Shown here: positions 20,382-29,502 of the stretch, piece by piece | How positions within the stretch are numbered: the stretch's first letter is position 1 | Layout: every line of letters starts with the position of its first letter | DNA from: GCA-016699835 sp964543905 | GTDB taxonomy: Bacteria > Planctomycetota > Phycisphaerae > Phycisphaerales > UBA1924 | Direction: 5' to 3' | Assembly: GCA_964543905.1 (NCBI GenBank) | Contig: CAZIZO010000005.1 | Location: 186,001-250,000, forward strand | DNA length: 64,000 bases | The notes under the pieces: model-generated | Told to the model about the DNA's origin: nothing | What the model saw: the letters and a program-made list of their open reading frames with translations, nothing else | The model's database searches: none | Made by a program: the position numbers and the translations under genes

Positions 20382-21590
20382 ATGATGCCGGAGTTCATTT
20401 CACCGGGCGTGTACGTGGAAGAAGTTTCGTTTCGACCGAAGTCGATCGAGGGAGTGGCGACGAGTGTTGCGGGCTTCATCGGGCCGAGCGTGGCAGGCCC
20501 GATACGCGGGCCCGCGACCCTCGTGACGAGCATCGCGGAGTTCGAAGCCGTGTTTGGCCCGAGCCGCGATCTGCACTTTTCAGGCGAGGACCACCCAACG
20601 ACGAACGATCTGGCGCTGGGCGTTCGAGCCTACTTTGCAAACGGCGGGAAGCGGGCCTTCATCGTTCGCGTGCACCAGCCCGGCGACGCGCAAGATGGAG
20701 CCCGCCCCGACGCGCTGGCGTATCGGGGGCACGTCGAGGGCGAGCGCGCGACCGGGCTCCGGACGATGGAATCCGTCGAGGACGTCTCGATCATCGTCGC
20801 GCCGAGCATCGCGAGGGACGTGCGAGGAAACGGGGAGTCTCGCCGGGCCGTTCAGAATGAACTCATTGCGCACTGCGAGAGGATGCGTGACCGGTTCGTG
20901 ATTCTGGATGGGGGAGCAGGGCAAGACGCGAGGGAGATCGTGGCGGAGCGGGATGGGCTTGACTCGTCGCGTGCGTCGTTGTACTACCCGTGGGTGCGGG
21001 TGAGGACGGAGGATGGTCGCGAGCGGCTGACGCCCGCGAGCGGGTTTGTCGCGGGGGTGTACGCGCGTGTGACGCACGAGCGATCGGTCTATCGCTCGCC
21101 AGCGAATGAGATCGTTCAACTCGCGATTGGACCGGAGCGACGGGTGACCAAGAGTGAAATGGACGCGCTGAACGCTGAAGGGATCAACGTGATTCGCGCG
21201 TTCGAAGGGCGTGGGCTGCGGCTGTGGGGCGCGCGCACGCTGGCGCGGGATTCGGAGTGGAAGTATGTCAGCGTACGCCGTGCGATGACGTATCTGGAGT
21301 GCTCGATCGATCGGGGGACGAGGTGGGCCGTCTTCGAGCCCAACGGAGAGGCGCTGTGGATGCGGGTGCGAGGCGTGATCGAGAACTTCCTCGAACGCGA
21401 GTGGCGTGGCGGCGGGCTGATGGGCTCGAAGCCCGAAGAGGCGTACTTCGTGAGATGCGACCGCACGACGATGACGCCGCATGACATCGACGAGGGGCGA
21501 CTCGTCGTGCTGGTCGGCGTGGCGATGCTCAAGGCGAGCGAGTTTGTGATCTTTCGAGTTGGGCAATGGACCGCCGATCGACGTGCGTAG
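20382..21590 (+). CDS. Phage tail sheath-family protein (orphan)
   Basis: 402 residues. The ATG at 20382 has GAGGAG 4 bases upstream; a second ATG follows at 20385. The N-terminus (MPEFISPGVYVEEVSFRPKSIEGVATSVAGFIG) is the classic opening of contractile tail sheaths. The C-terminal domain carries GINVIRAFEGRGLRLWGARTLA, WKYVSVRRAMTYLE and a final strand VGVAMLKASEFVIFRVGQW. Sheath subunits polymerise around a tube and contract in phages, type VI secretion and contractile injection systems. The length is close to short sheaths such as those of extracellular injection systems. No tube, baseplate, spike, ClpV or other tail gene is within the window, and flanking genes are ordinary. Either the rest lies elsewhere or this is a lone domesticated copy. 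Confidence 0.88.
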   Translation: MMPEFISPGVYVEEVSFRPKSIEGVATSVAGFIGPSVAGPIRGPATLVTSIAEFEAVFGPSRDLHFSGEDHPTTNDLALGVRAYFANGGKRAFIVRVHQPGDAQDGARPDALAYRGHVEGERATGLRTMESVEDVSIIVAPSIARDVRGNGESRRAVQNELIAHCERMRDRFVILDGGAGQDAREIVAERDGLDSSRASLYYPWVRVRTEDGRERLTPASGFVAGVYARVTHERSVYRSPANEIVQLAIGPERRVTKSEMDALNAEGINVIRAFEGRGLRLWGARTLARDSEWKYVSVRRAMTYLECSIDRGTRWAVFEPNGEALWMRVRGVIENFLEREWRGGGLMGSKPEEAYFVRCDRTTMTPHDIDEGRLVVLVGVAMLKASEFVIFRVGQWTADRRA

Positions 21591-21661
21591 CGTCGCGCAG
21601 CGGAATGTCGGCGTGTGTTCCGTGCACGCGTCGAGACGCGCAGCATGACCCGGGCACCCAC

Positions 21662-22216
21662 TCACCCTTCGGCCGGCAGCGGGAGCGTGGACGTCCGCGT
21701 GTGCGGGCCCTTCGCCGCATCTCCCCGCTCCGCGTCCCCCTTCTTCGGGCCTGAGCCGCTGAGCATGACGATCCCCACCACGATCAGCACCACCGCCGCT
21801 GCTTTCTTGATGGTCATTTCTTCGCCGAGCATGAGCCAGCCGAGCAAGACGGCGGAGGCTGGGGCCAAGGAGAAGGCGATGGGGCGGAGTTTGGAGATGT
21901 CGCCGCCGGGCATAGCGAGGCCGGCGTAAAAGAAGAACACGCCCGCGAAGCCGGCGAGGAGCCCGGAGCCCAAGAGCAGTTTGAGCCACACACTCGTGGG
22001 CATGTCGCGCCACCAGTGGGGCGGCTCGGTGTTCCAGGCGCCCCCCGACTTCATGGCGAGCGTGCACGCCGCGAACGCGAGCGGCAGCGTAACGGCGGCC
22101 CGCACGAGCATCGCGCCCATCGGCCCGACGTGCTTGCTGTTGAGGGCGGCCTTGGTGAAAATCTCGCCCACGCCCCAACAGAGGCCGGCGAGGATGGCGA
22201 AGAGGATGGGTTTCAT
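21662..22216 (-). CDS. Half-size EamA/DMT-family membrane transporter
   Basis: 184 residues from the ATG at 22216, which has GGAG 7 bases upstream. About five membrane helices are visible: ILFAILAGLCWGVGEIFTKAAL, VRAAVTLPLAFAACTLAM, LLLGSGLLAGFAGVFFFYAGLAM, FSLAPASAVLLGWLML, AAAVVLIVVGIVML. This corresponds to a single EamA repeat, about half a normal drug/metabolite transporter, so it probably works as a dimer. The tail is Lys/Asp-rich and soluble. Substrate unknown. It is convergent with the tail sheath gene, with about 70 bases between them, and divergent from the truncated haemoglobin gene. Confidence 0.75.
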   Translation of the reverse strand: MKPILFAILAGLCWGVGEIFTKAALNSKHVGPMGAMLVRAAVTLPLAFAACTLAMKSGGAWNTEPPHWWRDMPTSVWLKLLLGSGLLAGFAGVFFFYAGLAMPGGDISKLRPIAFSLAPASAVLLGWLMLGEEMTIKKAAAVVLIVVGIVMLSGSGPKKGDAERGDAAKGPHTRTSTLPLPAEG

Positions 22217-22417
22217 GAGCGACTCCGAAGATGCGGGGGCCACGACGGCACGATAGCGGACGACCCCAGAGTACGCGCGCCCGCGCACCATGGAACGCCC
22301 GATGCGAAGCCCCACGTCGCGCGTGACCTGCGGACCAACTCAAAAACCGCGCCGAGCCTCGCACGAAGTACAGGCGTTCATACTTGATCTGTCACACATT
22401 CCTCGGAGAGTCTGGCC

Positions 22418-22972
22418 ATGAACATGCGTTCGGGATTGATTGTTGCCTTGGTTGGTTCGGTGGTGTCCCTCTCCCTACCCGGCTGCTCGCAGAGCGGGTG
22501 CATGAAGGGCGTGGACTGCTCGACGATGGCGTCGACATCGTCCACCTCATTCCCCTCGGGGAACACGGGGACAATGGGCGAAAAGTCGCTCTATGAACGC
22601 CTCGGGGGCGAGCCCGCGATCACCGCGGTGTGCAACGACTTTGTGGCGCGTGCCGCGAGCGATCCGAAGGTCAACTTCTTCCGCAAGGAGATTCCCGGAG
22701 CGATGGAATGGAAGCCCACGCCGGAAGACCTTGCGATGTTCAAGAAGCATCTGGTTCAGTTCGTGTGCATGGCTGCGGGCGGCCCGCAGCAATATGAGGG
22801 GCGGAGCATGAAGTCCACGCACCGTGGGATGAAGATCACCGAGTCGGAGTTCAACGCACTGGCGGCGGACCTGGCTGCCTCGCTCGACACGTTCAACGTG
22901 CCGGCAAAGGAGAAGGGCGAACTGCTGGGCGCGGTCGCGGCGACGAAGAAGGACATCGTCGAACGGATGTAG
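22418..22972 (+). CDS. Group I truncated haemoglobin, predicted lipoprotein
   Basis: 184 residues; GGAGAG lies 8 bases before the ATG. The N-terminus is a lipoprotein signal (VSLSLPGC, lipobox Cys23), followed by a Ser/Thr-rich spacer of about 30 residues. The globin fold begins at SLYERLGGEPAITAVCNDFV. The proximal haem His is seen in MKSTHRGMKIT. Truncated haemoglobins bind O2 or NO and commonly detoxify NO. This copy should be exported and lipid-anchored in the cell envelope, while most members are cytosolic. It also has a longer loop (about FFRKEIPGAMEWKPTPEDLAM) than compact trHbN. Convergent with the FHA-GAF kinase gene, which ends 65 bases on. Confidence 0.85.
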   Translation: MNMRSGLIVALVGSVVSLSLPGCSQSGCMKGVDCSTMASTSSTSFPSGNTGTMGEKSLYERLGGEPAITAVCNDFVARAASDPKVNFFRKEIPGAMEWKPTPEDLAMFKKHLVQFVCMAAGGPQQYEGRSMKSTHRGMKITESEFNALAADLAASLDTFNVPAKEKGELLGAVAATKKDIVERM

Positions 22973-23036
22973 GCGCGCACTGCGGGCGTCGTGCCGCGTC
23001 TCGGCCTCGACCCCGAATGGTGGGAGCGATGGGCGT

Positions 23037-24833
23037 TCAGTGATCGTCACCAGGCCGGACGCTCTCGGCACTGGCACTCCCGATTCCCGGGTTCCCGCTG
23101 AGGTTTCGGGATTGGGCGGTCGCGGAGGGGTCGATCATGTCGCGGGCGTCGGCGGGGAGGGTGATGCGGAAGGTGGCGCCCTTGCCCTCCTGCGTATCGA
23201 GGGTGATCTTGCCGCCGTGCTCTTCGGCGATGCGTTTGGCGACGGCAAGCCCCAGACCTGTGCCCTTGAGGCCCTTGGTGGTGTTGAAGGGCTCGAAGAC
23301 CCAAGGCTGCTTGCTCGCCGGGATGCCTGGGCCATTGTCGATGATCGCGATCTCAACGGCGGGCGTGGTCGTCATGCGACTGTCGGTGAGAGAGGGAAGA
23401 CGCGACGTGCGCGAGCGGAGGATCGGGCTGCCGTTGGGGAGGTAACTCGCCTTGATGGTGACGGCGCCGACGCCGGGCTCGACGGCCTCGACGGCGTTGG
23501 TGATGAGGTTCATGAGCGCCTGGTGGATGAGCGAGGAATCCATCGGCACGGGCGGCATCTCGGGATCGACGTCGGCGAGGAGCGCGACCTGCTTGGTGGC
23601 CGCCTGGCCTTCGAGGAGTTGCACGCACTCGTCGATGATCGAGCCCACACGGATGAGTTCGGGCTCGATGCGTCGTTGACGCGAGAAGGCGAGCATGTTC
23701 ATCGTGAGGCTGATGATGCGATCGAGGTTGCGTTTGAGGATGCCCCACCCGTTGGTGGCGATCTTGAGGTCGTTCTTCTTGAGGCCCATCTCGACGACGT
23801 CGGCCCCGCCGCGGAGGCCCTGGAGGATGTTCTTGATGGAGTGCGAAAGGGTGGCGACGGTCTCGCCGATCGCGGCGAGGCGCTCGCTCTGGAGTTTCTG
23901 CTGATACAAGTCGGCGTTGGAGAGCGCGAGGCCCAGGTGCTGGCCGATGGCGTTGAGGAGGAGCAACTGCTCGGGCGTAAAACTGTAGTTGGCGATGGAG
24001 GAATCGATGTAGATCGCGCCGAAGACCTTGTCGCGGAACTTGATGGGCGAGCAGATGGCCGAGCGGATGTGGAAGCGCTGCACGCTGTCCCCCTTGGCGA
24101 AGCGCGGGTCGGACATCGCGTTGCTGCTGAGCACGCCCTCGCTCTTGGTCATCGTGAGTTGCAGGATGGTGCGGCTGACGTGGATCTTGGCGTCGTCGGC
24201 GTCCTTGGGCGCCTCCTTGTACTTCACGACGGCGGGCGTGGGCTGGGCCTCGCCCTCGCGATGGAGCATGATGCATCCTCGCTCGGGATGGAACTCGGCG
24301 AAGACCAGTTCCATGACGCTCTTGAGGAGTTGCTGGCGATCGAGCGCCTGCGTCGTCAGGATCGTCGTGAGACGGTAGATGATCCGCAGGTGGTCGATAG
24401 CGGCGGCCCGCGGCTCGGGCTCGGCGAGGATCATCGAATCCTCGTTGCTTGTCGAGAAGAGCGCACGGCTCGGCAGCGTCTTCTCCACCGTCGCGTCGAG
24501 TTGCTTGGGTCCCACGACGCGGACCACGTCCGGGTCGCTGGACTCGGTCTGGCCAAAGACAAAGAGGCTTTGCCCGCAGCGGATCTGGTCGCCCGGGCGG
24601 AGGCGTTGCCGGTCGAGCAGACGCACGCCGTTGACGTACGTTCCGTTCTGCGACTGCAAGTCACGGATGTACCAGAGCCCGTCGTCGGGCGTGAGTTCGG
24701 CGTGGCGACGCGAAACCGCGTTGTCCGAGAGCGGCAAGGCCTCGCTCGAACGCCCGATGAGTTGCGGCTCGTGGTCGGGCAGTTCGTACTTCTTGCCTTT
24801 GTCCGGGCCTTGAAGGACGGTCAGGATCAGCAC
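23037..24833 (-). CDS. FHA-GAF sensor histidine kinase
   Basis: About 598 residues if started at the GTG at 24833 (VLILTVLQGPDKG); the frame is open to 24893, so the start is uncertain and no ribosome site is clear. Domain order: an FHA domain (about 5-80: LIGRSSEALPLSDNAVSRRHAEL, QSQNGTYVNG) that should bind phospho-Thr; a GAF domain (about 150-300); a histidine kinase with H-box (TVATLSHSIKNILQGLRGG); and an ATPase domain with N-box (LMNLITNAVEAV), G1 (IDNGPGIP), F-box and G2 (GTGLGLAVAKRI). No membrane segment is seen, so it is probably soluble. FHA fused to a histidine kinase could link Ser/Thr kinases, abundant here, to two-component signalling. No response regulator is adjacent. Confidence 0.88.
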   Translation of the reverse strand: MLILTVLQGPDKGKKYELPDHEPQLIGRSSEALPLSDNAVSRRHAELTPDDGLWYIRDLQSQNGTYVNGVRLLDRQRLRPGDQIRCGQSLFVFGQTESSDPDVVRVVGPKQLDATVEKTLPSRALFSTSNEDSMILAEPEPRAAAIDHLRIIYRLTTILTTQALDRQQLLKSVMELVFAEFHPERGCIMLHREGEAQPTPAVVKYKEAPKDADDAKIHVSRTILQLTMTKSEGVLSSNAMSDPRFAKGDSVQRFHIRSAICSPIKFRDKVFGAIYIDSSIANYSFTPEQLLLLNAIGQHLGLALSNADLYQQKLQSERLAAIGETVATLSHSIKNILQGLRGGADVVEMGLKKNDLKIATNGWGILKRNLDRIISLTMNMLAFSRQRRIEPELIRVGSIIDECVQLLEGQAATKQVALLADVDPEMPPVPMDSSLIHQALMNLITNAVEAVEPGVGAVTIKASYLPNGSPILRSRTSRLPSLTDSRMTTTPAVEIAIIDNGPGIPASKQPWVFEPFNTTKGLKGTGLGLAVAKRIAEEHGGKITLDTQEGKGATFRITLPADARDMIDPSATAQSRNLSGNPGIGSASAESVRPGDDH

Positions 24834-24995
24834 GGGACACTGTACGTGGCCGGGCGCGCGGTCGTTGCACGCTCGTGCCCGAACGAGGCCCAAGAACCAC
24901 CATCACAAGACCAGATCGGCTCCGGAGAATGGCTCGTCATCAAGCCCTGCCTCGCGGACGACGCCGTGGCTGATCGAAACCTAAACTCGACAACT

Positions 24996-26009
24996 ATGGG
25001 CAAAAAGCCTGCTTCAACGTCGGAGTCCACGCGACCGCTCGATGCCACATGCCGGGTGGTCGTTTTCCACGGCAATGAGGTCTTTCTCCGCACCTTGCAC
25101 ACGCAGCAACTGCGTGAGGCGCTGGTGAAGGAGTTTGGTGAGGTGGACAGCGTGAACTTTGATGGAGCGACGACGCCGGCGGCGGACGTGCTGGATGAGT
25201 GCCGCAGTTTCGGATTGATCGCCTCGCACAAGATGGTCATCGTGGACAATGCCGATCAACTGGTGAAGGAGGACAATCGCCCGCTCTTCGAGCGCTATGC
25301 CGAGGCTCCCAGTGAGGGCGCGACGCTGGTGCTCCGTTCGAACACGTGGCGGCCCGGGAAACTCGACAAGATCATCGAGAGGGTGGGGCAGGTCCGCGCG
25401 TGCGAGGAAGTCACGGTGGGCGAGGCGATCTCCTGGTGCGTGGCACGGGCCAAGAAGCGCTATGAGTGCACGATCGATCGCGACGCGGCGGGCTTGCTCG
25501 TGGAACGTGCGGGCGCGGCGCTGGGGCGATTGGACAGCGAACTCGCGAAGTTGGCCGCCGCCACGGAAGGCGGAAGGGGCCCGATCTCTCGCGACCTGGT
25601 CGGACAGTTTGTGGGGCTCTCGCGAGAGGAAGAAGTCTGGTCGCTGCAGAGCGTGCTGCTGGGCGGGGATGCGGAGGCGAACGTCCGGGCTGTTCGTGAG
25701 GCGATCGATGTCGCCAGGCACCCGGTGCAGTTGATCCTGTGGGCGATGACCGACCTGGCAAAGAAAGTGCATGGGTGTAGCGCGGGGCTGGCGAGCGGCG
25801 CCAACCCATTCTCGCTCGGCAAGGTGTATCGTCTGTGGGGACCCAGTGCGGAGAGGGTGATGTCCGCCGCGAAACGCGTGAAGCCCGCCAAGGCCCGCGT
25901 GCTGCTTGAGAAGTGCGTCGAAACGGATTCCCGCCTGAAATCAGGGCTTGGAGAAGAGGACCTCGCGATCGAGCGTCTCGCCATCGAGTTTGCTCGGGCG
26001 ACGGTGTAG
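24996..26009 (+). CDS. holA: DNA polymerase III subunit delta
   Basis: 337 residues, the normal length. HolA opens the sliding clamp as part of the clamp loader. Visible similarity: VVVFHGNEVFLRTLHTQQL at the N-terminus, SFGLIASHKMVIVDNADQLVK, LVLRSNTWRPGKLDKII, LGRLDSELAKLAAATEG, and the C-terminal collar segment (HPVQLILWAMTDLAKKVHG). The ATG at 24996 gives MGKKPASTSES; no Shine-Dalgarno sequence is visible. A much longer open frame continues upstream across the opposite-strand kinase but is a shadow. It diverges from the FHA-GAF kinase and converges with the glycosidase-like gene. Confidence 0.9.
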   Translation: MGKKPASTSESTRPLDATCRVVVFHGNEVFLRTLHTQQLREALVKEFGEVDSVNFDGATTPAADVLDECRSFGLIASHKMVIVDNADQLVKEDNRPLFERYAEAPSEGATLVLRSNTWRPGKLDKIIERVGQVRACEEVTVGEAISWCVARAKKRYECTIDRDAAGLLVERAGAALGRLDSELAKLAAATEGGRGPISRDLVGQFVGLSREEEVWSLQSVLLGGDAEANVRAVREAIDVARHPVQLILWAMTDLAKKVHGCSAGLASGANPFSLGKVYRLWGPSAERVMSAAKRVKPAKARVLLEKCVETDSRLKSGLGEEDLAIERLAIEFARATV

Positions 26010-26071
26010 CCGCCCGTCTCTCTCCGGGCGATGGATCACGAGATCAGGCTCGGGCGCGACATCGCCCTTGT

Positions 26072-29000
26072 TCAGAACTGCACGTCCACCTTGGCCGGCA
26101 CAGTCCGCACCACCACCTGCCCCGACTCGCTCGGTGGCACCTCGCGTCCATCCACCCGAATCGACTTGGCTCGCTGCTCAAACGGCAAGTCCAAGACGAC
26201 GCCTTCGGGCGGCACATGGAGACGACCCAACAACTCCACCATGGCGCGATCATGAGTTGTTCGCAACGACGCCGAGAGGACGCCGAAATGCGTTGGGAAG
26301 TTCTTGAACTCCACGCCCTCGTCGGCCCACGCCTTCGGGATGCCCGCAAAGAGCACAAGAGCATCCTCGTCGCCCGGGCCGGGGTCGTTGGCCTGACTTG
26401 AGCGAGATCTCGACTCACGCTCATAGACGAACATGGCACGGAGGGAGTTGAGGAAGTCGGAGCCGCACCAGGTGTGCGGCATATCTCCGATGAACTTTGG
26501 TGTCTCCGGATCATGCCACACCACCTCGGCCCAGTGATGCCAGCCCGTTGGACGCTGGTACTTCATGTACCACTCGAGCGCTTCGACCGCACGCTCACGC
26601 TGCCCGAGGCGGACGAGCGCACCGACGTGCCGCAGTTCGTATGGCGTGAACGCCTCCCACGTGTCCGTCGCCTTTCGCGCTTGGAAAAACTCCCAGTACT
26701 TCTCGAACGTGCGGACGAACCACGCGCGGGGCAACGCGTCTTCGGTCGCGCCCGGCCAGAGCGCGATCGTGGTCGAGGTGGAATCAAAGTCGCCCAACTC
26801 AACGCAGCCCGGGATGTAATCGATCTTGTGCGCCTCTTGCGTCAGGCGGATCGATTCGACGAGCGATCGCTGGAAGGTGTCGCGCAACACCGCGAACCGC
26901 TTGGCATCGGTTTCCTCGCCCAGCACCATCGCGATCGCGACGGCATCCTTCAGGCCGCGCAGGGTGAAAAACCCATCCCAGTAACTGTGCATGGGCTTCG
27001 CCGAGTACCCTTCGTGCGAGATCGACTCGGGCACAAGTCCTCGGAACGCCCGCACGGGCACGGGAGGCTTGCCCGGCTCCTGGCGCGTCGCGTTCGCATC
27101 GGCAAACTCGGGCGTCGAACGCTGCGCGATGAGCGACTCGATGTACGCCACCGCCTTCTTCACGCGGGGGTAGTTGTCTTCGAGCAGCGTGCGGTCACGC
27201 TCATAGCGGTAGTAGTTCATCAGCGCGTAGATGTACTGTCCATGGCTGTCGTGCTCGGGTACAGGGTCTGGGCCGCGGGCATCGACGACGCAGGGCACCT
27301 TGCCGGTGTCGAACTGATACTTCCCATACCAGCCAATGAACTCGCGAGCCTCCTTGGCGTGTCCGGTCGCGAGCAAGGCCGCGGAGGTGAGACTGCCGTC
27401 ACGAATCCACGATCGTTCGTACGTGCGGCTCCCGGGGTGGATTGCCGGGCCGTCGCGATTGATCAGGATGTATCGCTGCTGAGCGAGGAAGGTCTGTGCG
27501 ATCTGCGCATGTGGAACTCGGATCGATGCCGAATCCGACGACGATACTGACGATCTCGTCGAACGGTCCCGCTCATCGGCGAATCTGTCGCCGACCGCCC
27601 ATCGGAGGGTTGCACCGGACATTTTCTTCGGATCGAACGCAAGGACGCACGACGCGTTCCCACTCGGATCTTCGATGCGTTCGCGGTGCGGGCGGTTTCC
27701 CGCCGCAAACTCGCGTACGGCATCGCCCTCGGCACCCGTATACATCGCCACCATGGTCGGGGCTTCGCTCAGAATCAGGCTGCGGCCGTCGCAGACGATG
27801 GCTCGATCCGAGATCTCGATGCTCCGCATGGGTGTCCAGCCGCCTTCATAGTTGAGGTTCTGCCACGGCGGGTTGACTTGGAACGGGCGAATCGCGAGCA
27901 GAACAAGCGCCCCGTCGGCCATCTGCTGGGACTCGAAGGTGTAGTTCACCTCGACGACGCCCTCTCGCCCGGCACCCTCGGACGTTGCCGTGATCGTGCA
28001 TGCGGAATCGCTCGTCTCACGGATGACCCGGACACCGCCGTCCACGAGGTCTTGGCGATGGTTCGCGTCGGCCCAGGTGACCAGCCTGCCGTTCACGAGC
28101 CAGAACGGCTCGATGCGGAAACTCTGCTTGTCCACCTCCACCGCGCCAAACTCATCGACCAATGCTTCCTTTTCTCCACCGTTCGCATCCCCCACCACCG
28201 TCCAGTACGTCTGCTTCCCGAGGAAGTACTTGGGGTACAGCCCCACTCGACTCTCCTTCGCGATCGCCGCGTAATACGCGTTGGGGGTCGTCGCGAAGTC
28301 CACATCGCGTACCTTCACTTCGCGGATGCCGATGGCACGCCTGTCCGCGCTCGTGTCAAACATGAAGCGGATGTATCGCGCTTGAGCATCCGGCAGCGCG
28401 ACCCAACTGCGTTCACTTGGCATCACGTCGAAAAACTTGGTCTCGACCCAAGATCCGCCATCTTCAGAAAGTCGAATATTCCAGATGTGAGGGCGATAGT
28501 CCTTATCCCAATCGATCACCAGTCCGCCGAACTCCTTGAGCGTTCCGAGGTCCAGCGTGAGCGAGATCGTGTGCAAGCCCTCCGCCGATCGCCAACCAAG
28601 ATCGTCCTTTCCGTCCACGGCGAACTCGGCCTTATGGGCATCGTCCTGTTCGGAGCCCGCGGCGGCGACGATGGCCAACGGTTCGACGGCCGGCGCTTCC
28701 ATAGGACGATACGTCAGGTGATCAAGCCAGACGCTGCCCTTGCCACCTTGAAAAGACGCGATGGCAAACTGCAGGCGTGTGACGCGAGCGATCGCGGACG
28801 TGTCCGGGCCCCATCCGAACGTGAAGTGTCGACGCTTGTACGAAATCCTCGTCCAATCGCCCGGAAAGTTGAAGCCCTTGCGGTTCACCCACCAGACATT
28901 CTCGGCCGCGGGCGCGTTGCTGCCCGCCGGGGGCACGTCATCGTGGATAAGTTTGAACTCCAGGTTGTTCGCGGGCGAGTCGCCCCGAATGTCGAACGCA

Positions 29001-29260
29001 AACTCGAAGTTGGACGGCAGGTCCATCGAGAACGAGCGTTCGATGATGCCGTAGCCCGCGCCCGTGGTAAACTCATAGTCCAGACGGAGGCACCCGCCGT
29101 GAAGGCCATCGTCGCGGACGATGTTGAGTTTGACTCCCTCGGACGTGATGATCTTCCAACCGCGGGGATCGTCCAAGGGGTCAATGAGCGTCGGCTGCGC
29201 GACGGCTTTGATCGCGGCGAGCACCCAAGCGAGACCCAACATCCATCCACGCATCCGCAT
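26072..29260 (-). CDS. Large secreted glycosidase-like protein with discoidin domain
   Basis: About 1062 residues from the ATG at 29260; GGAGGT lies 5 bases upstream, with another ATG at 29263. The signal peptide is RGWMLGLAWVLAAIKAVAQ. Domain order: CBM-like jelly roll (about 25-180), F5/8 type C domain (about 200-320: FGGLVIDWDKDYRPHIWNI, ARYIRFMFDTSADRRAIGI), a beta-sandwich (about 330-560), then an (alpha/alpha)6 barrel (about 600-930). The barrel carries SRTYERSWIRDGSLTSAALL, PEHDSHGQYIYALMNYY and YWDGFFTLRGLKDAV, like glucoamylase or GH15/GH63-type barrels. A C-terminal beta domain follows. The exact glycoside hydrolase family is uncertain. It diverges from the GH127 gene 242 bases away, so the two are likely co-regulated. 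Confidence 0.72.
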   Translation of the reverse strand: MRMRGWMLGLAWVLAAIKAVAQPTLIDPLDDPRGWKIITSEGVKLNIVRDDGLHGGCLRLDYEFTTGAGYGIIERSFSMDLPSNFEFAFDIRGDSPANNLEFKLIHDDVPPAGSNAPAAENVWWVNRKGFNFPGDWTRISYKRRHFTFGWGPDTSAIARVTRLQFAIASFQGGKGSVWLDHLTYRPMEAPAVEPLAIVAAAGSEQDDAHKAEFAVDGKDDLGWRSAEGLHTISLTLDLGTLKEFGGLVIDWDKDYRPHIWNIRLSEDGGSWVETKFFDVMPSERSWVALPDAQARYIRFMFDTSADRRAIGIREVKVRDVDFATTPNAYYAAIAKESRVGLYPKYFLGKQTYWTVVGDANGGEKEALVDEFGAVEVDKQSFRIEPFWLVNGRLVTWADANHRQDLVDGGVRVIRETSDSACTITATSEGAGREGVVEVNYTFESQQMADGALVLLAIRPFQVNPPWQNLNYEGGWTPMRSIEISDRAIVCDGRSLILSEAPTMVAMYTGAEGDAVREFAAGNRPHRERIEDPSGNASCVLAFDPKKMSGATLRWAVGDRFADERDRSTRSSVSSSDSASIRVPHAQIAQTFLAQQRYILINRDGPAIHPGSRTYERSWIRDGSLTSAALLATGHAKEAREFIGWYGKYQFDTGKVPCVVDARGPDPVPEHDSHGQYIYALMNYYRYERDRTLLEDNYPRVKKAVAYIESLIAQRSTPEFADANATRQEPGKPPVPVRAFRGLVPESISHEGYSAKPMHSYWDGFFTLRGLKDAVAIAMVLGEETDAKRFAVLRDTFQRSLVESIRLTQEAHKIDYIPGCVELGDFDSTSTTIALWPGATEDALPRAWFVRTFEKYWEFFQARKATDTWEAFTPYELRHVGALVRLGQRERAVEALEWYMKYQRPTGWHHWAEVVWHDPETPKFIGDMPHTWCGSDFLNSLRAMFVYERESRSRSSQANDPGPGDEDALVLFAGIPKAWADEGVEFKNFPTHFGVLSASLRTTHDRAMVELLGRLHVPPEGVVLDLPFEQRAKSIRVDGREVPPSESGQVVVRTVPAKVDVQF

Positions 29261-29490
29261 CATGCACCTCCACACCATCCGTCCTCTCAATCCCGCCGCG
29301 CTGTCGTGATCACCGAGCGGCGCGGGCCGGGCGACGCTCACCCACGTGGCCACAAGTCCGCTCCGCACGCCCCCAAGCCAAGGCTCCGACGTAGTGATCG
29401 AGCGTAGACGATCGAAGGTCGGATCGAGATTCGAGTCTCGCAGACTCGCCGAACCCGGGCTTGATACTCGCCAATCGTATCTGGATGTGG

Positions 29491-29496
29491 TACGCT
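29491..29496 (+). promoter_or_regulatory. -10 box of the GH127 gene; likely leaderless transcript
   Basis: TACGCT within TGTGGTACGCT, an extended -10 type box like the one at 13746. The -35 region is weak. Seven bases downstream falls on the ATG at 29503, so the mRNA would have no leader; no Shine-Dalgarno sequence is present. Confidence 0.35.
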
Positions 29497-29502
29497 GAGA
29501 CC

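Noticed and set aside
23040..24995. Apparent N-terminal extension of holA across the opposite histidine kinase
   Set aside because: The stretch is a low-complexity shadow of the FHA-GAF kinase; DNA polymerase III delta proteins begin near the ATG at 24996.
26011..26030. CGCCCG-N8-CGGGCG inverted repeat as a terminator between holA and the glycosidase gene
   Set aside because: The stem is only 6 bp, the loop is 8 bases, and no T tract follows on either strand.
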